From Budorcas taxicolor (taxonomy: Eukaryota > Chordata > Mammalia > Artiodactyla > Bovidae): 64,000 bases of DNA. Both the position numbers and the translations under genes were made by a program. The notes beneath the pieces are model-generated. The model ran no database searches. It saw only the letters and a list, made by a program, of their open reading frames with translations, and was not told where the DNA came from. The stretch is from contig NC_068933.1 in assembly GCF_023091745.1 (NCBI RefSeq), positions 19,348,001 through 19,412,000 of the forward strand, read 5' to 3'. Each line of letters opens with the position of its first letter. Within the stretch, counting starts at the first letter, position 1. This document shows positions 60,101-64,000 of the stretch, in pieces.

Positions 60101-62889
60101 GCAAGGATGTATTCATCCAACCATACTCATTGAAGTACCTAGTATATCAATGAGTAAAGTCTTTGATCTAACTGAGGAAGGAGAAGAATAAATATATAAT
60201 AAATCAGGTGAGATTAAGAGCTCTGACAACAGTAAAAGGCAATATAAAGGGAACAGAGGGGCAGGCTGCTACGATACGAAGAGTTTTCAAAGACGACCTC
60301 TCCTGTAAGGTTACACCTGAGCAGAAAGTGAACTGAAGGCACAGACCATTCAGATACCTGGAGGAGGAACTTTTAGGAAGACGAACTGACAAGTGCAAGG
60401 CCACTAAATAAGCAACATGCTTGGTATATTTGAGGAACAGCAAGATGTGTGTCTGAGGACTGTGAGCGATGGCAAGGAGGTAAGGCATTACACTGAGAGG
60501 TGTCAAGGGCTGGATTAGTAGGACAAGGGAAGGACATTCACTAGCTTCTATTCTGAGCAGAAGAGTGACACAATCTGATTGACACTTTAAAAGGCTCACT
60601 CTCTCTTTTTAACAGAGAATAGGGTGGAGGAGGGCAAACATGGAGCCAGAAGCTACGTGAGAAGTGACGGATGGACCAGGACAGCAGGCCTGGAAGTGGC
60701 GAGAAAGTATCCAGGTTATGGGTGTATTCGGAGGGGACGTCTGACAAGATCTGCAATGTAGAGAGTGTACAGGGTCCCCAGAGAGAGGAATCTAGGTGAC
60801 TCCCAAGTTTCTGGGCTGAGCATCTGGGAGAATGGAAGTCACTACTCATGAATATGAGAGAACGAAGCAGAATCAGGTTCAGGCTGGGGTGAGGGGATAG
60901 GTGGCTTGGAATCAAGAGTTCTGCTTTGTACCTGTTCAGCTGGCAATGACTTTTATGTGGGCACATTATGTAGACAATGACATATACAACTCCGGAGTAC
61001 ACAAGGGGAGACACGAACTAGGCATAGGAAATCTGTATGGGCCAATCAGGGGAAATTACAGAATTCTGTAGAAGAGACTTCAGCTGTCAAAAGCCAATCT
61101 CAACATTTACAGGAAAGAGAAGGTCAGAGAGGTTACCTGACCTTGTCAAGACCACCTCGATGGGTAATAGTGCAAGAACTAGGATTTCTCCCCCTGCCCA
61201 CTTGGTAGGAGGAGGACTGTATCTAAACCCCAACTAGTCTTGACTACCAAAACCACTTAACATAGTAAAAGAAAAATAGCCTTCAGCTCTGTGAAATTTT
61301 CAAGCCCAAACTCACAGGGCAGGGCCAAGTAGGACTATGGTGCCTTTGAAAGTCCCATGTGACACACACGTTAACTGGCAGGCACATAACTCACTCTAGG
61401 GATGGGCTGGTAAATAGATTTCATCTCGTGACAGTTTCAGGTGATTTTGTAATGGCTGCCGGGATCACTGCCTTAGAAAGGATGCTGGGGTGACATCAGG
61501 TTCCTCGGGAGAAAGTGTTATAAGCAGTAAGAAACTGCTTGGGAGGAGGGTGCTGGGAACACGGCATTCTAGTAATGAGGAAAAGCTTATGATGTGATAG
61601 TTATGTTTCTGCTACTGGCTTTCATTTACAAATTAGCGGTATTGTCATATTAAAAAAAATCTGTCTTAAACATTTAAAAAAGTAAGTGGTTCTACTTAAA
61701 ACTTCATATAGAACATTTTTTTAAAGAGCATTTTGAAATGTTTAGATTGTTTTATCTTTTGCCAGTCAGAATCCAATTTCAGGCTTTCCTCAAATGCTTG
61801 ATAGATTGGAACCAAAAGAGACTTAAAACAGTGGCCCAAAGTCCAAAAAATAAATTTCCTAGACTCCTTCCTTTCTCTCTCCACAGAAATGGCTCAGATC
61901 AAGCTTAGAGGTCTTTAAAGAGGACCAAGAATATGGCGCCCACTGCTAATGGGGCTGTCAATCCGATGTCTGGGATTCCATTCATCTCCAAGGGCCTGGT
62001 CCAGGCAGGGAAGGTCTTTTGATTGCCAAGAGGAAAGGCCCAGCAGGTCAGAGGCAAAGTAACCCTGTCAGCTCACATGATCACAAGTGGGACTAATTTG
62101 GACTTACACTGTGCTTTTTTTTTTAAGCAACACATTAAAAAAAAAATCATAATATATTTCAGTCAACTTACAGAGAATTAACACCTGTTTACTGACTACC
62201 CAGATTAATCACAGAATTTTATAATTATGACTGAAGCTCCCTACATATTCCAACCTCAGTCACACTTTCCTCAACCTGGAAACCAGTGTAGTAAATGATC
62301 CTAAGTTCTTAACATTTTTTTCCTTAAGCAAAGGACACCATAGGATAAACTATATTATTTGAAAGTAAAATAGGAAAAAAAAAATATGGGCTTACTTTTT
62401 AGATGATGAGTTCAATCCTGCAGGAGTAGATGGTTGTTCAGGATCCTGGTTAACAAGGCAAGTTGGAAAGGAGCAGCCATCACCTAGACTATAATTAAAA
62501 TAAAAAGTTACAATTGTGCGGTAAAAGAAAGATGATCTCTGTGAGCAGGACACAGTTACATTATGGACAAAACATGTATCTCAGACACTGGCTTCAGTAC
62601 AGTATGTTTATGGAGATGGGAGTCAACTGATTTCCACTTTGATATAATTGTGGATCATAAAATAATACCTTAAAAAATAAGAGTTCTTATGCAGAAGGAC
62701 AGAGTTCTTCTGTTGGATTACTTTCACTAGTCTAAACCCTGAAAAATTTCACAACAAAATACCTTGAAAAAATGGGTAGCAACCAGTACCTCTTCTCATC
62801 ACCAAAAACCTGGAGCATATTTTTACCGAAACCCAAGCTGAATCCATTCTTATCTGTTCCGTGTCGAAATACTGGGCTTCTAAATGCCT
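57102..62889 (-). CDS. ZDHHC2: ZDHHC2 palmitoyltransferase, C-terminal exons only
   Basis: ZDHHC2 is a multi-pass DHHC protein S-acyltransferase that palmitoylates membrane-associated proteins. Four coding exons are present on the minus strand: 62763-62889, 62396-62488, 59144-59256, 57102-57142. They are in phase and encode the last ~123 residues of a protein of about 367, ending in a TAA at 57102-57104. The segment starts AFRSPVFRHGTDKNGFSLG, just after the last membrane helix, and is the cytosolic tail. It contains GDEKRYWLLPIFS, a Ser/Pro-rich middle (NQDPEQPSTPAGLNSSSK), SQSHLL and the terminal MSNPALTMENET. The DHHC-CRD and membrane segments must lie beyond 64000; none was seen in 62890-64000. 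The call rests on the close family match across all four exons. Confidence 0.93.
57143..59143. other. ZDHHC2 last intron
   Basis: This 2-kb AT-rich intron has a MIR-like stretch (about 58360-58490) and an AT minisatellite-like tract (58655-58742). No gene is seen. Confidence 0.6.
58655..58742. repeat. AT-rich minisatellite-like tract
   Basis: Repeated variants of 'tatatccaatatata' and 'tatttgatatata' occur about six times in 88 bp, giving an imperfect, partly palindromic AT tract. Confidence 0.8.
59144..59256 (-). CDS. ZDHHC2: ZDHHC2 coding exon (sorting-signal region)
   Basis: The exon encodes PENHQFPAKPLRESQSHLLT and DSQSWTENSTSLGKGKA. SQSHLL fits the SxxxLL endocytic signal described in the zDHHC2 tail. 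The acceptor is TTCTTCAG and the donor GTAAGG. Confidence 0.93.
59257..62395. other. ZDHHC2 intron, 3.1 kb
   Basis: Positions about 60200-60960 hold an old mammalian repeat with the familiar phrase 'gagcagaagagtgacacaat'. MIR-like sequence occurs near 61110-61210. Minus-strand ORFs at 60204-60599 and 60541-61014 lie in the repeat and have no recognisable protein. Confidence 0.5.
62396..62488 (-). CDS. ZDHHC2: ZDHHC2 coding exon (Pro/Ser-rich tail)
   Basis: The exon encodes LGDGCSFPTCLVNQDPEQPS and TPAGLNSSSK. The acceptor is ATTATAG and the donor GTAAGC. Split Ser and Asn codons at the two ends restore the frame. Confidence 0.93.
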
Positions 62890-64000
62890 CTAGAAAAGAT
62901 GGCAGAGCAACCACATAAGGAAAGAGCATGTCAACTAGCAAGCGCTAAAGTTAGAAAGGAGTGGATTAAATGAAGAAACTCTGAAAACCCATGGCTAGCC
63001 TCCTGCGACCCTTTATATGTCTGTCAACAGCCCCACAGATGAAGACTGTCTATTCTTTTAAAACAAACTTAAAATATGACTCGATCTATTGTAGTTTTTA
63101 AGTAACCCTTTTCTTTCTGCAGCAGCACGTGTATTGTAAAAACTGAGAAAATACAAACAAGCAAATAATTTAAAACTCTACATCTACTGGACAGCTGAAT
63201 GGACAGAGAGATAAGATAGATATAAATATGTATTTTTTAAATTAAAATGAGACTAAAGATACATTCTATAACCTTTTTTCAACTAATAAATTCCATTTTC
63301 CAATTTCACTAGAATTTTATGTCATCCAATCATAGATTTTCTTCTAGCTAATCAAAAAGGTACTTTAAAACTCTCTGTCTAAATCAGGATGTAATGCAGG
63401 GTCACACATCATGGCTGGTTACGCCCACGAGGTTCAGAGAGGCTGTGTGACTTTGCTCAATATCACACAAAAAGTAAACAACACGAGTGGACCCTGTCCT
63501 TTATGCTACATTTTCATCTTAAATAATGCTGAGGTGCAAAACCTAAAATGTTAGTTTGGGGATCTTCTATGTGAATAAACATAGAAGTATAATGATTTCT
63601 GTCCATAATTTGAGAAAGGAAAAATCTAACTAGCAGAGTCAAGGTAAAACGCAAAATGTGGTGATTTGCAAGATTCTTAACATTTATTACCCTAGTTTAT
63701 AGCTTTTTATAAAACTTTTTAATAATTTAGGACCATACTGTCCAGATGAAATCCTTTCAGTGTTCCAAGTAAAATCTACAAGTTTCTAAAATTGAAAGTT
63801 TAGTAGAAACACTTACATTTGAAAAATAATTTAATTGCTCTACAATTTGAATTGCTCTATAATTTGAAATATGATAGTTCATTTAGAAATTATTATACCA
63901 ATATTTTCACTCTGCTAGTACTTTAGGTGATTAGATTTCACCTCAATATTAAAAATAAACATTCACAATTATATACAATTAATTTTCATTATTTTAATAA
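62489..64000. other. ZDHHC2 introns at the right edge (62489-62762 and 62890-64000)
   Basis: These are AT-rich intronic sequence. A MIR-like patch ('gaggttcagagaggctgtgt') lies near 63430. No further ZDHHC2 exon is seen up to the window end. Confidence 0.55.
62763..62889 (-). CDS. ZDHHC2: ZDHHC2 coding exon (tail start)
   Basis: The acceptor is TTTCTAG and the donor GTATTT. The exon encodes AFRSPVFRHGTDKNGFSLGF and GKNMLQVFGDEKRYWLLPIF, entered through a split Glu codon that belongs to the family's TxE motif. It ends in phase 2. Confidence 0.93.

Noticed and set aside
60204..61014. Two minus-strand ORFs of 131 and 157 codons
   Set aside because: They lie in an old interspersed repeat and in different frames, with no known protein resemblance and no splice context.
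1..64000. CRISPR arrays, operons, phage or bacterial mobile systems
   Set aside because: The window is spliced mammalian DNA. Direct repeats here are SINEs, LTR duplications, microsatellites and simple tandem duplications.

Overview
This is a mammalian nuclear DNA window from a ruminant (a bovid or close relative). The evidence is GT-AG split genes, a CpG-island promoter, and dense copies of ruminant-specific repeats: BovB (RTE) LINEs, Bov-tA/Bov-A SINEs and a CHR-type SINE, on a background of MIR, L1 and LTR debris. The species cannot be fixed from the sequence alone. The gene order matches the block known on human 8p22, in reverse orientation.

Layout. (1) Positions 1-32346, minus strand: VPS37A, an ESCRT-I subunit. 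Nine coding exons (codons 1-324) were traced exon by exon with consistent splice phases; the last ~74 codons lie beyond position 1. Its introns hold an LSM5 retrocopy, a long BovB RT relic, a PLEKHB2 retrocopy split by a solo LTR, two more BovB 3' fragments and many SINEs. (2) About 32347-33063: a CpG island that forms a divergent promoter for VPS37A (minus) and CNOT7 (plus). (3) Positions ~33000-47500, plus strand: CNOT7, the CCR4-NOT deadenylase. All six coding exons are present and encode an intact 285-residue protein with its DEDD catalytic residues. (4) About 47500-57100: the convergent interval between CNOT7 and ZDHHC2. It holds SINEs, a worn hAT-like repeat and a few exon-like minus-strand ORFs that I cannot assign. 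(5) Positions 57102-62889, minus strand: the last four coding exons of ZDHHC2, a palmitoyltransferase, covering about 123 residues of its cytosolic tail. The DHHC core lies beyond position 64000.

The three genes act in separate processes: endosomal sorting, mRNA deadenylation and protein S-palmitoylation. The only shared control visible is the VPS37A/CNOT7 promoter. There is no prokaryotic, CRISPR or phage content and no convincing new biological system. The most interesting items are a possible spliced uORF and a read-through isoform of CNOT7, an inverted SINE pair just downstream of the ZDHHC2 stop, a nested LTR-in-retrocopy, a perfect 56-bp tandem duplication, and the unassigned exon-like ORFs between CNOT7 and ZDHHC2.
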